Source of the DNA: Desulfobulbaceae bacterium | GTDB lineage: Bacteria > Desulfobacterota > Desulfobulbia > Desulfobulbales > Desulfurivibrionaceae | Assembly: GCA_004332195.1 (NCBI GenBank) | Contig: SJBG01000009.1 | Location: 1 to 64,000, forward strand | Direction of reading: 5' to 3' | Length of the DNA: 64,000 bases | Shown: piece after piece, positions 40,082 through 51,843 of the stretch | Layout of the letters: the number at the start of each line of letters is the position of its first letter | Position numbering within the stretch: position 1 is the first letter of the stretch | Made by a program: the position numbers and the translations under genes | Notes under the pieces: generated by a model | Told to the model about the DNA's origin: nothing | Database searches by the model: none | Seen by the model: only the letters and a program-made list of their open reading frames with translations

Positions 40082-41185
40082 TTATTTTTGCCCGCCCCCT
40101 CGGCTAAAGGGGTGGGTCTTGTCGTATACTGCCGTCAAGTGTTCCAGATTGAGGTGGGTGTACCTTTGGGTAGTGGAGAGACTGGCATGGCCCAGCAACT
40201 CCTGAACGGTCCGCAAGTCAGCCCCCATTTCAAGCAAGTGCGTGGCAAAAGAATGACGCAGGGCATGCGGGCTGACTCGGGCGGCGATCCCGGCCCGTTC
40301 GGCATAGGTTTTTACCAGCCGCTCAATGCTGCGAGTGGTTAACCGTCCACCCCGGGCGTTGACAAACAGGGGTCGCGCACTAATCTCGGGTTTTTTACTC
40401 GGCCTCGGCAAAATCCGCCCCTGATCCCGTTTCTGTCCTGGCTCCTGCCCCTGTTGCTGTCTCGGTCCCTGATCTTGCCCCTGCCCCTGTTGCCGCAGTC
40501 GCTGCTCCTGTTCCTTTATTTGTCCTTGTCGCTGCTTCTGGTTCCGGCTTTTACTCGGTTTCTGCCCCTGGCCGGAACGAAGTAATATCTCCCGCTGGGG
40601 CAGATAAGCTAAAATCGCCTCCCGAGCTGGGGTGCCCATCGGCACCAGGCGTTCTTTGTTACCCTTGCCCTTGATCCTGACCATTTCTTCGGTCAGGTCA
40701 ACCTGGTCAAGATTCAGAGCCGTCAACTCCGCCACCCGTATTCCCGCGGCATAGAGCAGTTCCAGGGCTGCCCGATCACGGGCGGCAAAAGTATCGGAGG
40801 GACCAGGCATTTCCAGCAAAGAAAAAATTTCGTCCACACTGAGCACCGTCGGCAAGTATCCTTCCACCTTGGGGGTGGCAACAGTGGCCGCGGGATCGTG
40901 GGCAATCACTTCATTTTTTCGCAAATAGCGAAAAAATGTTCGCAGAGCTGAGAGCTTACGAGCCACCGAGGAGTTTTTGTTGCGTCCATGCAAGCTGTAA
41001 ATAAAAGCCCGTACCCGCCTAAGATCGAGGTCTTGCACCGTGTTCGCCGGGCCAAAACCCCGGTCGGTTGCGGCAAATTCCTGTAAATCTCGTCGGTAAT
41101 TGCTGACCGTATGCGGGGAGTAGCCTTTTTCCACCCGCAGCCACTCGGAAAATCTCTCGATATGTTCGCCTATAGCGTCACTCAT
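40082..41185 (-). CDS. xerC: Tyrosine recombinase XerC-like with a low-complexity insert
   Basis: YSPHTVSNYRRDLQEF, LLYAAGIRVAELTALNLDQVDL, SPHALRHSFATHLLEMGADLRTVQELLGHASLSTTQRYTHL; adjacent to hslVU. Confidence 0.93.
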   Translation of the reverse strand: MSDAIGEHIERFSEWLRVEKGYSPHTVSNYRRDLQEFAATDRGFGPANTVQDLDLRRVRAFIYSLHGRNKNSSVARKLSALRTFFRYLRKNEVIAHDPAATVATPKVEGYLPTVLSVDEIFSLLEMPGPSDTFAARDRAALELLYAAGIRVAELTALNLDQVDLTEEMVRIKGKGNKERLVPMGTPAREAILAYLPQREILLRSGQGQKPSKSRNQKQRQGQIKEQEQRLRQQGQGQDQGPRQQQGQEPGQKRDQGRILPRPSKKPEISARPLFVNARGGRLTTRSIERLVKTYAERAGIAARVSPHALRHSFATHLLEMGADLRTVQELLGHASLSTTQRYTHLNLEHLTAVYDKTHPFSRGGGQK

Positions 41186-41432
41186 CGCAACTGCTCAACC
41201 TCATCCCCGCATACTTATTATGGTCTTGGCAATAATCTTTCGTAACTGTTTAGCGAAACAACAACCGGGGGCTGGCCGCTACTCTAAAAGCAACAGAGAT
41301 TTTTCCGCCAATGAAAAAGGTTGCAACTTGTTGTTTATGTGCTGGTCTTATGGTATGCGCCACGTTATTTGTTACTCATACAAGGTGGGGCTGCCAAATT
41401 GGCTTAACCATGTCCCGTAACCGTGCAGGAGT

Positions 41433-41500
41433 GTTCCATGTTGGTTCATTTGGGACTTTATAAGCATACTTGTGTTATGCAAGAAGGCCGAAATGGGAAG
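41433..41500. repeat. Hairpin repeat family 2, partial copy D
   Basis: CATTTGGGACTTTATAAGCATACTTGTGTTATGCAAGAAGGCCGAAATGGG aligns with copy B. Confidence 0.6.
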
Positions 41501-41740
41501 GTCAAAATGGGACAAGACGGGGTGCTCCCGAACAGTTGCAATCTTTCTTGATCAGCTTAACCGGAGGCAGCCTACCACAGCCCGCTTTTTTTTAAAAGAG
41601 GTTGCCCCATTTATGTCCCTCATTTATACTGGGGCCTGCGTAATACCTCCCGGTCGGTTCCTCTGGTAAGCCCCTGGTAAGCCCGCCTTTGCGCAAGGTT
41701 GCCGGAATTGCCGGGCGCTAAGCCATCAGGAGCGATGATA

Positions 41741-41971
41741 ATGGCAAAACATAACTTTGAAGAATCTATGGCCCGGATGGAAAAAATCACCCGGGAACTG
41801 GAAGGTGGCGATCTCAGCCTAGAGCAGTCTCTAAAGAAGTTTGAGGAGGGCATTCGTCTTACCGAGCTCTGTCGTAAAACTTTGGATGAAGCGGAAAAGA
41901 AAGTAGAAATCCTGCTGCGCAAAAACGGAGAAATCGTCGCTGAACCTTTCAGCGACCCCGATGGATCATGA
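41741..41971 (+). CDS. xseB: Exodeoxyribonuclease VII small subunit
   Basis: FEESMARMEKITRELEGGDLSLEQSLKKFEEGIRLTELCRKTLDEAEKKVEIL. Confidence 0.94.
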   Translation: MAKHNFEESMARMEKITRELEGGDLSLEQSLKKFEEGIRLTELCRKTLDEAEKKVEILLRKNGEIVAEPFSDPDGS

Positions 41972-42119
41972 GCTCCGCCGTCCAAGCAACCACCAGGATT
42001 CAATCACTCCGGCCAGTCACCCCGGTCATCAACCTGGCGCCAATTGTCAACCCCTGGTTCTCCGGATATCAGAGAGCTATTGCCTTACTGATAGGCCCGG
42101 TAAACTGCAAAATTTGCAT

Positions 42120-43028
42120 ATGGATATAAAAGAATATCTCGCCGATCGGCAAACGAAAGTCGAACAGGCTTTGGAATCTTTGCTGCCTCCGGATTCGGGG
42201 CCGCTGACCAATCATATTGAGGCCATGCGCTACAGTCTTTTGGCCGGGGGCAAGCGGATCCGGCCTATTCTCTGCCTGGCCGCCGCCGAGGCCCTGTCGA
42301 CCAGCGCTGAACCATTGCTGCCTTTGGCTTGTGCTCTTGAGTGTATCCACACCTACTCGCTGATTCATGACGATCTGCCGGCCATGGATGACGATGACCT
42401 GCGCCGGGGGGTCCCCACCAGTCATAAAAAATTCGGCGAAGCGGCGGCGATTTTAGCCGGCGACGGCCTGCTCAGCTTGGCCTTTGAACTGCTGACCTCC
42501 CCCCTGCCCGACAACCCCATCCGGGCGGAAGACCGCCTGCGGATTGTCCATAATATCGCAGTGGCCGTAGGTCCCAGAGGTATGGTGGGCGGTCAGGCGC
42601 TGGATATCGAAGCCGAGGGGCCGAACCGCCCAACCGCCAAACCGCTTAAATTGGAAGAGCTGCACCGCATTCACTGCTACAAGACCGGGGCCTTGATCAC
42701 CGCAGCGGTCCAGACCGGGGCCATCGCAGGCGGGGCCGATCAGCGTCAGTATGCAGCGCTGAGTGTTTACGGCCAACAGATCGGCTTGGCTTTTCAGATT
42801 GTCGACGACCTGCTTGACGTCACCGCCGATTCCGCCACTTTAGGGAGAGCTACCGGTAGCGATGCCGCCCGGGGTAAAGCCACCTATCCCGCGCTGCTCG
42901 GCCTGGAGAAAACCAGAAGTAAGGCCACGGAAGCGGGAGTTGCAGCCATCTCCGCCCTGGAAATTTTTGATCATCACGCCAACCCCCTGCGGGAGCTGGC
43001 CCGTTATATTGTTTCGAGAAAACGTTGA
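42120..43028 (+). CDS. ispA: Polyprenyl synthetase (farnesyl/geranylgeranyl diphosphate synthase)
   Basis: LLAGGKRIRPILCLAAAEAL, LIHDDLPAMDDDDLRRG, IGLAFQIVDDLLD. Confidence 0.94.
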   Translation: MDIKEYLADRQTKVEQALESLLPPDSGPLTNHIEAMRYSLLAGGKRIRPILCLAAAEALSTSAEPLLPLACALECIHTYSLIHDDLPAMDDDDLRRGVPTSHKKFGEAAAILAGDGLLSLAFELLTSPLPDNPIRAEDRLRIVHNIAVAVGPRGMVGGQALDIEAEGPNRPTAKPLKLEELHRIHCYKTGALITAAVQTGAIAGGADQRQYAALSVYGQQIGLAFQIVDDLLDVTADSATLGRATGSDAARGKATYPALLGLEKTRSKATEAGVAAISALEIFDHHANPLRELARYIVSRKR

Positions 43029-43086
43029 TTTTAACCCCCTAATCCCTTTGCTCGCAGGGTATTATGTTTTTACGGTGACCTAGTTT

Positions 43087-44991
43087 ATGAACAGCCAAAC
43101 AAGTCTCGCCCAAAGTCGCGAACGATTGCTGTCCACCATCGACTCCCCCCATGACCTGCGCCGTTTAGACCCAGCTTTGTTGCCCCAACTGGCCACCGAG
43201 CTACGGGAAACCATCATTAGTACGGTGGCCAAAACCGGTGGCCACCTGGCCCCCTGTTTGGGGGTGGTGGAGCTGACCTTAGCGCTGCACTATATTTTTA
43301 ATACCCCAACTGACAAAATCATCTGGGATGTGGGCCATCAATGCTACGCCCACAAACTGCTCACCGGCCGTCGCGATCGTTTTGACAGCCTGCGTCGTTT
43401 TGGTGGAATCAGTGGTTTTCCCAAGCGTGCGGAAAGTGAGTACGACCCCTTCGACACCGGGCACAGCAGCACCTCCATTTCCGCCGCCCTGGGCATGGCC
43501 ACCGGCGCCGCTCTGAATGGAGAGAACAACAAGACCATCGCGGTGATCGGTGATGGCTCGATGACCGGCGGCTTGGCCTTTGAAGGTCTCAATCAGGCCG
43601 GTCATTTAGGCAAGAACTTGATCGTCATTCTCAACGACAATGAAATGTCGATCTCGCCCAGTGTCGGAGCTTTGTCGAGCTTTATCAGCCGCAAGCTCAC
43701 CGGTCGAACCGTGGCGCGCATCAAAAAAAATATGGAGCATTTTCTGAAAAACTTTCAACTTGGCGAAAACTTTTTTCATCTCCTCAAGCGCAGCGAGGAA
43801 AGTCTCAAAGGCTTTTTCACGCCCGGGATGCTTTTTGAGGCTTTCAAATTCGACTATGTCGGCCCGATTCCCGGCCATGACCTGGAATCCTTACTGGCAA
43901 CCCTTCGCAATGTCCGTGATTTTAGTGAGGGGCCGATGCTGGTTCATGTCATTACCACCAAGGGCAAGGGCTATGCGCCGGCCGAACAATGCCCCGACAA
44001 TTTTCACGGAGTCGGACCTTTTGTCGTTGCTGACGGCTGCGAGGTCAAAACCCCGACCGGCGGTCCGGCCAGTTACACCAAAATCTTTGGTGATACCTTG
44101 GTGGAACTGGCCCAGGAAGATCCTCGAATTTGTGCGATCACCGCGGCTATGCCCATTGGCACAGGCTTAGGCCCGTTTGCCGAAAAATTTCCGGATCGTT
44201 TTTTCGATGTCGGCATCGCCGAGCAACACGCCACAACCTTTGCCGCCGGACTGGCCTGCGAGGGACTGCGACCGGTGATCGGGATCTATTCCACCTTTCT
44301 CCAACGGGCCTTCGATCAGGTGATCCACGATGTCTGCCTGCCCGACCTGCCGGTGGTTTTCGCCATCGATCGCGGCGGGGTGGTGGGTGATGACGGCCCC
44401 ACTCATCATGGGGTCTTCGATCTCGCCTTTCTCCGCATCATCCCTAACCTGGTGCTGATGGCCCCCAAGGATGAAAACGAGTTGCGTCACCTGCTTTATA
44501 CTGCTTTCAAATATTCAGGACCGGTGGCCATCCGTTACCCGCGGGGGCTCGGCCTGGGAGTGGAGATTGACCGCCAGTGGCAAAAAATCCCCATTGGTCA
44601 GGCCGAGCTGCTAAGAGAAGGCGAAGATATCCTGCTGTTGCCGGTGGGCAACCGGGTTTATCCAGCCCTGGAGGCGGCGGATAGCCTGGCCGGTATGGGG
44701 ATTAGAGCCGCGGTGATCAATCCCCGTTTCATCAAACCGCTGGATGAGGAGTTGATCACGCACTGGGCCGGTCGTACCGGTCGGGTGGTGACGGTAGAGG
44801 ATAACGTGCGGACCGGAGGATTCGGCTCCGCGGTGTTGGAATTGCTCCAGCGCTGGGGTTTGGCCGCAATCAGAGTGAAAAACCTGGGCTTGCCCGATCG
44901 TTTTCTTGAGCAGGGGAGTCAGCCGCAGCTCTGGCAAATCGGCAAAATCGATGCGGCGGCAATCAGCGCCGCCGCACTTGAACTCCGGTAA
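43087..44991 (+). CDS. dxs: 1-deoxy-D-xylulose-5-phosphate synthase
   Basis: [66 protein letters not shown]. Confidence 0.97.
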   Translation: MNSQTSLAQSRERLLSTIDSPHDLRRLDPALLPQLATELRETIISTVAKTGGHLAPCLGVVELTLALHYIFNTPTDKIIWDVGHQCYAHKLLTGRRDRFDSLRRFGGISGFPKRAESEYDPFDTGHSSTSISAALGMATGAALNGENNKTIAVIGDGSMTGGLAFEGLNQAGHLGKNLIVILNDNEMSISPSVGALSSFISRKLTGRTVARIKKNMEHFLKNFQLGENFFHLLKRSEESLKGFFTPGMLFEAFKFDYVGPIPGHDLESLLATLRNVRDFSEGPMLVHVITTKGKGYAPAEQCPDNFHGVGPFVVADGCEVKTPTGGPASYTKIFGDTLVELAQEDPRICAITAAMPIGTGLGPFAEKFPDRFFDVGIAEQHATTFAAGLACEGLRPVIGIYSTFLQRAFDQVIHDVCLPDLPVVFAIDRGGVVGDDGPTHHGVFDLAFLRIIPNLVLMAPKDENELRHLLYTAFKYSGPVAIRYPRGLGLGVEIDRQWQKIPIGQAELLREGEDILLLPVGNRVYPALEAADSLAGMGIRAAVINPRFIKPLDEELITHWAGRTGRVVTVEDNVRTGGFGSAVLELLQRWGLAAIRVKNLGLPDRFLEQGSQPQLWQIGKIDAAAISAAALELR

Positions 44992-44997
44992 CCGCGG

Positions 44998-45549
44998 TTA
45001 CTGCTTGAGACGCTGGTTTAGCTCTCTAAGGACCTTGTTGCTGATATCCAGGGCTTCGTTGGCGTAGAGCAGACCGGTACGGCTCCGCAGGCCTTTGGTG
45101 GTGACTTCCAAGATTAAATCATAGTTGTTGTTTTTGCCTAACTCGGCGATGATCAAGTCCAGTTCGCGGAGAATTGGATCCATCAGCTTTTGCTCCACCT
45201 GCCGAACGGCTATCTGGGCGTCCTCATTGCGGATCTCAAACTCCCGGTAGCGACGTTGAAGCTCACGCTCTCTTTGTCTTTTAACCTGCTCACTCCATAC
45301 CGATTTTTTCTTTTCAATCTCGTTGAACAGGGCATCCAGCTCGGTCTGCTTCTGCTGAAGAGCGGCTCGATGCTTTTCGACTTCGGCCTCAATCTGACCG
45401 CGAACCGCCTGCACCACGTTTGATTTATCCAAAACATCCTGGACGCTGATGGTGGCAATTTTGACATTGGCTGCGGCCGCCGGCAAAGCCAAAGGGCCGG
45501 ATAGCAGTCCGGCAAAGACTAACAAAACCAAATACTTACAATGTGTCAC
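44998..45549 (-). CDS. Skp/OmpH family periplasmic chaperone
   Basis: Signal peptide, VKIATISVQDVLDKSNVVQAVRGQIEAEVEKHRAALQQKQTELD, coiled coil. Confidence 0.85.
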   Translation of the reverse strand: MTHCKYLVLLVFAGLLSGPLALPAAAANVKIATISVQDVLDKSNVVQAVRGQIEAEVEKHRAALQQKQTELDALFNEIEKKKSVWSEQVKRQRERELQRRYREFEIRNEDAQIAVRQVEQKLMDPILRELDLIIAELGKNNNYDLILEVTTKGLRSRTGLLYANEALDISNKVLRELNQRLKQ

Positions 45550-45688
45550 TGAAGTTACTCCTTACTTTTACGACTTTAACGGAAAATAAAAAAGCCAACC
45601 CGGCTCACAATCCGACCGCCGATGACTGTTCAGGCCGGGGTGAGCCCCCCCAACGCCATCAGCCTCGTTTATCCGGTACCCACTAAAA

Positions 45689-46282
45689 TTACCGGAGAAT
45701 AACAAAATCAGCCCGTCGATTTAGCGACCAACAAGACTCATCACTTTCAAAACAGATCGGTCGCTCCTCACCAAAACTAATAGTTTCCAGACGGCCAGCG
45801 GTGACCCCCAGGTCCATCAAATATTTTTTGGCGCTCATGGCCCGACGCTCACCCAGGGCCAAGTTGTATTCACGGGTCCCGCGCTCATCGGCATTGCCTT
45901 CAATTCTCACCCGAACCAGCAGATTATCCAGCATAAAGTTACCGTTTTTGGTGATTCGCTCGGTCTGATCGGGGCGAATGTTAGAGCGGTCGAAGTCAAA
46001 ATAAACCGGAAACAACGAAGCGGAAGTTCGGCCTTCAAGAACGGCCAGGTCGACATTACGATCACCGGTATCAGCCAGCAATTCTTCAGCGGCTGGTCCG
46101 GGCCAAATTTGAGCAGGCTCCCAAGCCGCGTGAGGCGGCGCGGTTTCAATGATATTGGGCGGGTCAGCCGCGATCGGCGCGGCAGGGCCAACCTGGACCG
46201 GTCTGGCACAACCGAAGGTGAGCAGGGAAAACGCACAAACAATTGCCACCGCGCCAATAAACCCTTTAAATTCCTTTTTCAT
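45689..46282 (-). CDS. pal: OmpA/Pal family peptidoglycan-associated lipoprotein
   Basis: Lipobox SLLTFGC; VYFDFDRSNIRPDQTERI...VRIEGNADERGTREYNLALGERRAMSAKKYL. Confidence 0.92.
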   Translation of the reverse strand: MKKEFKGFIGAVAIVCAFSLLTFGCARPVQVGPAAPIAADPPNIIETAPPHAAWEPAQIWPGPAAEELLADTGDRNVDLAVLEGRTSASLFPVYFDFDRSNIRPDQTERITKNGNFMLDNLLVRVRIEGNADERGTREYNLALGERRAMSAKKYLMDLGVTAGRLETISFGEERPICFESDESCWSLNRRADFVILR

Positions 46283-46593
46283 GAGTTCTTCTCCCTTATC
46301 TTAATTTTAGAACAACAGTTCAGTAAGAAAACGTTGTGTTTGCCCGCAAACTTGGTTACAGTCCCCATCGTCGGTCACTATAAAAAAGAGAATCAAAAAG
46401 TCAAGATGTTTCGACATAATTATTGCAGTCGATGTGTTTCCCCGTTCAAGCTTTACTCTCACCCCCTAAATTCCCCCTTTTTTTCTTTTTGACAATTTCA
46501 TAAAGTCAGGCTACCAAGGAGAGTTACTCGCGGGATTAGCTTGTGCCACCTGCCGCCGGACAACTACGCCACCATCACCGCAAAGAGCAAAAC

Positions 46594-48783
46594 ATGAAAC
46601 ATCAAGATATCAGCCCCGGTAGTCTGCTGGCCACCGGCCCCCACGGAACCTTCTTCGGCGTTTCCCAGGAATGCTTCAACCGGGTATGGCGGACCCTGAC
46701 TGCTCCTGAGGGTAATTCCGTCATCTACGTTTCCATGGAGATCGGAGCCGACCGCGATGTTTATCACCCGGTGAAGGATCGGCTGGACAAACTGGCAAAA
46801 GGCAAGGATATTCCAGCCGAACTGCAGTATTATGTCGATAAGTTTACCAACGGCCCCAGCAAAATTCCCGTTTACAGCGGGGGTTTGGGCGTTCTCGCCG
46901 GGGACACCCTAAAAAGCTTTGCCGATTGCCACATCCCGGTGGCGGCGGTCTCCCTGCTCTATCGGCGAGGATATTTTTCCCAACTGATTGACTTAAAGCT
47001 CGGTCAGGTAGTCTGGTCCCGAAAATGGTCGCCGGAGGAGGTTCCCGGCCTCTACCTGCTCCACCAACCCGGCGACCCAGCCACGCCACTCACCGTCGCG
47101 GTGGATTTTCATGATCGTGAAGACCAACTCATACGGGCGGAAGCCAAACTCTGGATGAAACTAGAGATCGGCAACGAGCTTGATTTTTTTGTGCCGGAAA
47201 TCATGCTCGATTACGATCTGCCCGAGACCCCGGATTGGATCAGAAAAGTATCGGAACAGCTCTATGACAGCAGTTCGGAGACGGCCAAGGTCATCCAACG
47301 TCGACTACTGGGGGCCGGGGTCCTACCGGCGATGCGGGCCCTGGGGTTTAGCGCCAAAACTATTCATCTCAATGAACAGCATGGGGTGGTTCTGGTGCTG
47401 GCCTTGATCACCGAGATCCTCCATCGCCGACTGGGCGACGATTTTCGTAACCAAGCCAGCGATCAAGCTATTTTGCAGGCCGCCGATGAAGCGGCCCGCC
47501 AGGTGGTTTACACCATCCACACCTCGGTCAAGGCCGGCCACGACCGCTTCCCCCGCGCTATTTATCACGGCCTGGAACATTCTTTTTACCGCCGGATCCT
47601 GCGTCTGCTGGCCTTGGATGAGCAAAATCCGGAGCAATACAACTTCACCACCCTGGCCATGCGAATCAACCGGGCCACCAACAGCGTCAGCCGCCTCCAC
47701 CGGGAAGTCACCCGATCCCAGTTCCACCAGTACCGCGACCGAATCAGCGCCGTTACCAACGGGGTCCATCACCTTACCTGGATCAGCGACGCCAAGGCGG
47801 CGGTTTACGATTGTTTCCCTGAATTGGCCGGCTGGCGCCGCGACCCCAGCGTTTTCGGCCAAGCCTCAGCCCTTTGCCAAAATCCCCAGTTTCGACAAGA
47901 TTTCGCGGCAGCCTGGCAAAAAGACGGAGACATCCTGATCTCGCACCTCAACGGCATGCTCGCCCAGCATCGTCGGCAGCGGTTCTCTACCTGGATTGAT
48001 CCCCCCAACCACCTTTCTTACCTGGAAGACGCGAAAGGTCGACTGGAGACCGGGGTCTTCACCTTCGGCTTTGCCCGGCGTTTTTCCACCTACAAGCGAG
48101 CCGATCTGATTTTTGATGATCTTGACCGGCTGGCCGCCATCCTTGTCACCAACCAGTGGCCGATCAATTTCGTTTACGCCGGCAAGGCCCATCCCGCCGA
48201 CAAGCCGGGTCAGGAGTTAATCAAAAGCATTATCAATATCCAGGAAGAGCTTTACCACAAGACAAACGGACTGGCCCGGCTGGTCTTTGTCCCCGATTAC
48301 GACATGGCAATGGCCAAGATGATGGTGGCCGGTTGCCACGCCTGGCTCAACAGCCCCAAACGGCCTTTGGAGGCCAGCGGCACCAGCGGGATGAAAGCCG
48401 CGATGAACGGAGTGCCCAATGTCAGCATTATGGACGGTTGGTGGGTGGAGGGTTATCACGCGGGCCAAACCGGCTGGAAGTTTGGTTACGAAGGCCCGAT
48501 TCAGGCCGAGCTGCTCAGCGAGCACTTATCAGACCTTCTCTATCAGCAGGATGCCGCCTCATTTTATGAAATGCTACCGAACCTGCTTGGGGCCTTTTAT
48601 CACCAACCGAATCGAGCCGACTACCTGGACCGTTGCATTATGAACCTGGCCCTTAACTGTCCGATTTTTAACACCCACCGGATGGCGGCGGAGTACGTAG
48701 ATCGTTATCAGCTTGTGTTGCCACCAACCGTCGACGCGCGGATAAGAAAATTCCGCGCCCTTTATCAGAGCGATCTTCCGTGA
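46594..48783 (+). CDS. glgP: Alpha-glucan phosphorylase (GT35)
   Basis: SKIPVYSGGLGVLAGDTLKSFADCHIPV, HLNEQHGVVLVLALITEIL, GFARRFSTYKRADLIF, RPLEASGTSGMKAAMNGVPNVSIMDGWWVEG. Confidence 0.93.
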   Translation: MKHQDISPGSLLATGPHGTFFGVSQECFNRVWRTLTAPEGNSVIYVSMEIGADRDVYHPVKDRLDKLAKGKDIPAELQYYVDKFTNGPSKIPVYSGGLGVLAGDTLKSFADCHIPVAAVSLLYRRGYFSQLIDLKLGQVVWSRKWSPEEVPGLYLLHQPGDPATPLTVAVDFHDREDQLIRAEAKLWMKLEIGNELDFFVPEIMLDYDLPETPDWIRKVSEQLYDSSSETAKVIQRRLLGAGVLPAMRALGFSAKTIHLNEQHGVVLVLALITEILHRRLGDDFRNQASDQAILQAADEAARQVVYTIHTSVKAGHDRFPRAIYHGLEHSFYRRILRLLALDEQNPEQYNFTTLAMRINRATNSVSRLHREVTRSQFHQYRDRISAVTNGVHHLTWISDAKAAVYDCFPELAGWRRDPSVFGQASALCQNPQFRQDFAAAWQKDGDILISHLNGMLAQHRRQRFSTWIDPPNHLSYLEDAKGRLETGVFTFGFARRFSTYKRADLIFDDLDRLAAILVTNQWPINFVYAGKAHPADKPGQELIKSIINIQEELYHKTNGLARLVFVPDYDMAMAKMMVAGCHAWLNSPKRPLEASGTSGMKAAMNGVPNVSIMDGWWVEGYHAGQTGWKFGYEGPIQAELLSEHLSDLLYQQDAASFYEMLPNLLGAFYHQPNRADYLDRCIMNLALNCPIFNTHRMAAEYVDRYQLVLPPTVDARIRKFRALYQSDLP

Positions 48784-48819
48784 TAAGCGGTTTTTCGTAG
48801 CAAGTGGTGGATAAACAAA

Positions 48820-49653
48820 ATGTGGAATTCCAAGGATATCTACTTTATCTCAGATAGTACCGGCATCTTGGCTAGCAACCTGGGTCATGCCATGATACGT
48901 CAGTTCCCCGCGATAAGCTTTCACGAAGAGCGTTTTCCTTTTATCGTGACCCCGGAAGAGGCGGGGAAAACCCTGGCCTATATTCTCAAACATTCGGGGG
49001 GGCGGCGACCCATTATTTTCAGCACCATCGTGAGCGAAGAACTTCGCCGGATTTTCGATCACCCCGAGGTGGAGTTGTTCGACGTTTTTGCGGCCTTTCT
49101 TGAGCGGCTAGAGGGTTTCTTGGAAGCCAGGGCCCTGCGAGTACCGGGGTTTTCCCGGCACGAGGACAATATCTCGATGGCCAAGCGGGTGGAGGCCATT
49201 CATTTCACTCTCGAACACGACGACGGGATCAAGCTCGACGAGGTTGACGAGGCCGAGGTAATTCTGCTGGGGGTTTCCCGGACCGGCAAGACCCCGGTTT
49301 GTGTCTATATGGCTACCCAGATGGGCCTAAAAGCCGCCAACTTCCCCTTAACCGCCGAACACCTTTGGGAATACCGACTGCCGGAATTGCTGCGGCGCAA
49401 TGCCTCCCGGGCGGTGGGCCTGACCACCAACCCGGAGTTGCTGCACAACGTGCGGGAAAAACGTTACAAGAATAGTGACTATGCCAAGCTGAGCACCTGT
49501 AGCCAGGAGATCAGCTTGGCCGAGCAGATTTTCCGTAACTACAACGTACCTATCATCTCCACCGCCGGCAAATCCATCGAGGAAATTGCCACCCAGATCG
49601 CTCAGGAACTAGGAATCAGCAAAAAATTGGCAAACATTAACCTGATTTCCTGA
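48820..49653 (+). CDS. Pyruvate, phosphate dikinase/phosphoenolpyruvate synthase regulatory protein (DUF299)
   Basis: IYFISDSTGILASNLGHAMIRQF, VILLGVSRTGKTPVCVYMATQMGLKAANFPL. Confidence 0.93.
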   Translation: MWNSKDIYFISDSTGILASNLGHAMIRQFPAISFHEERFPFIVTPEEAGKTLAYILKHSGGRRPIIFSTIVSEELRRIFDHPEVELFDVFAAFLERLEGFLEARALRVPGFSRHEDNISMAKRVEAIHFTLEHDDGIKLDEVDEAEVILLGVSRTGKTPVCVYMATQMGLKAANFPLTAEHLWEYRLPELLRRNASRAVGLTTNPELLHNVREKRYKNSDYAKLSTCSQEISLAEQIFRNYNVPIISTAGKSIEEIATQIAQELGISKKLANINLIS

Positions 49654-49704
49654 TCTTCGCCTTTTTTTTAAGCTGACGGCTAACAGCTTTTTCAAATCAG
49701 ATCC

Positions 49705-51366
49705 TTATTTAACAATGGCGCCGGTACTTCCGGAGCTGACTCTGGTCGCGTAGCGAGCCACATAACCGCTGGTAATTTTGGGGGGCGGTGGCGACCAACC
49801 GCTTCGGCGTTTTTTTAGTTCGATGGCGCTCACTTGCAGCTCCAGGCGACGATTGGGGATATCAATGACGATTTCATCTCCTTCGGCCACCAAGGCGATG
49901 GGGCCACCATCGGCGGCTTCCGGCGAGACATGACCGATACAGGCCCCCTGAGTGCCCCCGCTGAAACGGCCATCGGTGACCAGCGCCACCTGCTTGCTCA
50001 GGCCCATACCGACAATGGCGGCGGTGGGTGCGAGCATTTCCGGCATTCCCGGTCCACCCCTGGGCCCACTGTAGCGGATGACCACCACATCGCCGGGCTT
50101 GATTTCGCCCGCCAAAATAGCGTTGTGCGCCGCACTCTCGCCATCAAAGACCCGAGCCGGTCCACGATGAACCAACATCTCCTCGGCTACCGCCGATTGC
50201 TTGACCACCGCGCCATCCGGGGCTAGGTTGCCGTACAGTATACTAATCCCACCCACCTGGCGATAAGGGTTGCTCAGTGGTCGAATTACTTCGGAATTAT
50301 GAACTTTGACCCCCTGAAGGTTTTCCCGCAGGGTCTTGCCGGTGACCGTCATTACCTCCAGGCTGAGCCCGGCGTCGCCCCGGCTAAGCTCATACATCAC
50401 CGCCGTCACCCCCCCAGCCTCGTCTAACTGCTGCACACTGTGCGGGCCGCCGGGCAGCAGGCTGGCGATATGGGGAGCTCGGAGACCAACCTCGTTGAAG
50501 CGGGCCATGGTCAACTCAACCTTGGCCTCGTGGGCGATAGCCAGGATATGCAGCACGGTGTTGGTGGAGCAGCCCAGGGCCATATCCACCGCGATCGCAT
50601 TATCAAAGGCCGCAGCCGTGGCGATATCACGGGGCCGGATGTTTTCCTTAAGCAGATGGAGCACCGTCATCCCGGCCTCCTTGGCCAGGCGAATCCGGGC
50701 GGAAGCCACGGCCGGAATGGTGCCGTTGCCCGGCAATCCCAGGCCGATGGCCTCGGTCAGGCAGTTCATCGAATTGGCGGTGAACATTCCGGCGCAGGAA
50801 CCGCATCCGGGACAGGCTTTCTCCTCCAGCTCGGTCAAGTCCTCCACACTCATGGTGTTGGCCCGAACTTTTCCCACCCCTTCAAAAACACTGACCAGGT
50901 TCACATCATTGCCCCGAAAACGGCCGGTGAGCATGGGTCCGCCACTGACCACCAAAGCGGGAATGTTGAGCCGAAGCATGGCCATCAACATCCCTGGGGT
51001 GATCTTGTCGCAGTTGGGCACCAAGACCATCGCATCGAAGGGATGGGCCATGGCCATGATTTCCACGGAGTCGGCAATGATCTCTCGGCTGGGCAGGGAA
51101 TACTTCATGCCCAGATGATTCATCGCCAGACCATCGCAAACCCCGATGGTGGAAAAGGCTATGGGGGTTCCGCCAGCCATCCTTACCCCGGTTTTAACCG
51201 CCTCCACAATCCGATCAAGATGAATATGACCAGGAATAATCTCATTGTGGGCGTGGGCAATTCCCACCAATGGTCGACGAATTTCCTCATCGGTGTAGCC
51301 CATGGCCTTCAACAGCGACCGGTGGGGCGCCCGCTCCAGTCCTTTTCGCATCGCGTCACTTCTCAT
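49705..51366 (-). CDS. ilvD: Dihydroxy-acid dehydratase
   Basis: [76 protein letters not shown]. Confidence 0.97.
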   Translation of the reverse strand: MRSDAMRKGLERAPHRSLLKAMGYTDEEIRRPLVGIAHAHNEIIPGHIHLDRIVEAVKTGVRMAGGTPIAFSTIGVCDGLAMNHLGMKYSLPSREIIADSVEIMAMAHPFDAMVLVPNCDKITPGMLMAMLRLNIPALVVSGGPMLTGRFRGNDVNLVSVFEGVGKVRANTMSVEDLTELEEKACPGCGSCAGMFTANSMNCLTEAIGLGLPGNGTIPAVASARIRLAKEAGMTVLHLLKENIRPRDIATAAAFDNAIAVDMALGCSTNTVLHILAIAHEAKVELTMARFNEVGLRAPHIASLLPGGPHSVQQLDEAGGVTAVMYELSRGDAGLSLEVMTVTGKTLRENLQGVKVHNSEVIRPLSNPYRQVGGISILYGNLAPDGAVVKQSAVAEEMLVHRGPARVFDGESAAHNAILAGEIKPGDVVVIRYSGPRGGPGMPEMLAPTAAIVGMGLSKQVALVTDGRFSGGTQGACIGHVSPEAADGGPIALVAEGDEIVIDIPNRRLELQVSAIELKKRRSGWSPPPPKITSGYVARYATRVSSGSTGAIVK

Positions 51367-51439
51367 GCCTTGATCCTCCTTGTTCTTTTTGTTTCATCGT
51401 TCGGGGGGAGCGAACATCAAAAAAAGCTGGCAATAGTTC

Positions 51440-51577
51440 ACTAGGGCTATTAAATTCAGCGGAATTCAAAACTGTAAAAGATCAATTCACCAGTGCCCCA
51501 GTTTCGTTTATTGGGACCTTAAAGCATAGTTTGCTATGTTATAAGAAGGCCAAAATGGGCGAAGCTCTGGGGTGTTG
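51440..51577. repeat. Hairpin repeat family 2, copy B
   Basis: ACTAGGGCTATTAAATTCAGC...TAAGAAGGCCAAAATGGGCGAAGC matches copy A. Confidence 0.85.
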
Positions 51578-51843
51578 ATAAACTTTTATCAACCGGAATC
51601 TACGCAAGCAGCCACCAACTGTCAAGCAAAAGTCCACGACTAAAACACGCAAAAAGTGAGGAATAAATAAAAGGAACAAATAAAAGGAACAGGCTTGTCT
51701 ATTTTGTCGGAGAACGGTAGAATCAAGCATGCAAATCGCAAGCAAAAATAATAATTTAACCTCATCATCCTCTCGCTTTGGGCGCAACCGTTGGCCCATC
51801 GCCTGTTCGCCGTCTGGCGCATTTTTTCAGGACACCTGCTGCA

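Noticed and set aside
50440-51444. 334-aa and 260-aa plus-strand ORFs over ilvD
   Set aside because: Antisense to strongly conserved ilvD; no recognisable domain.
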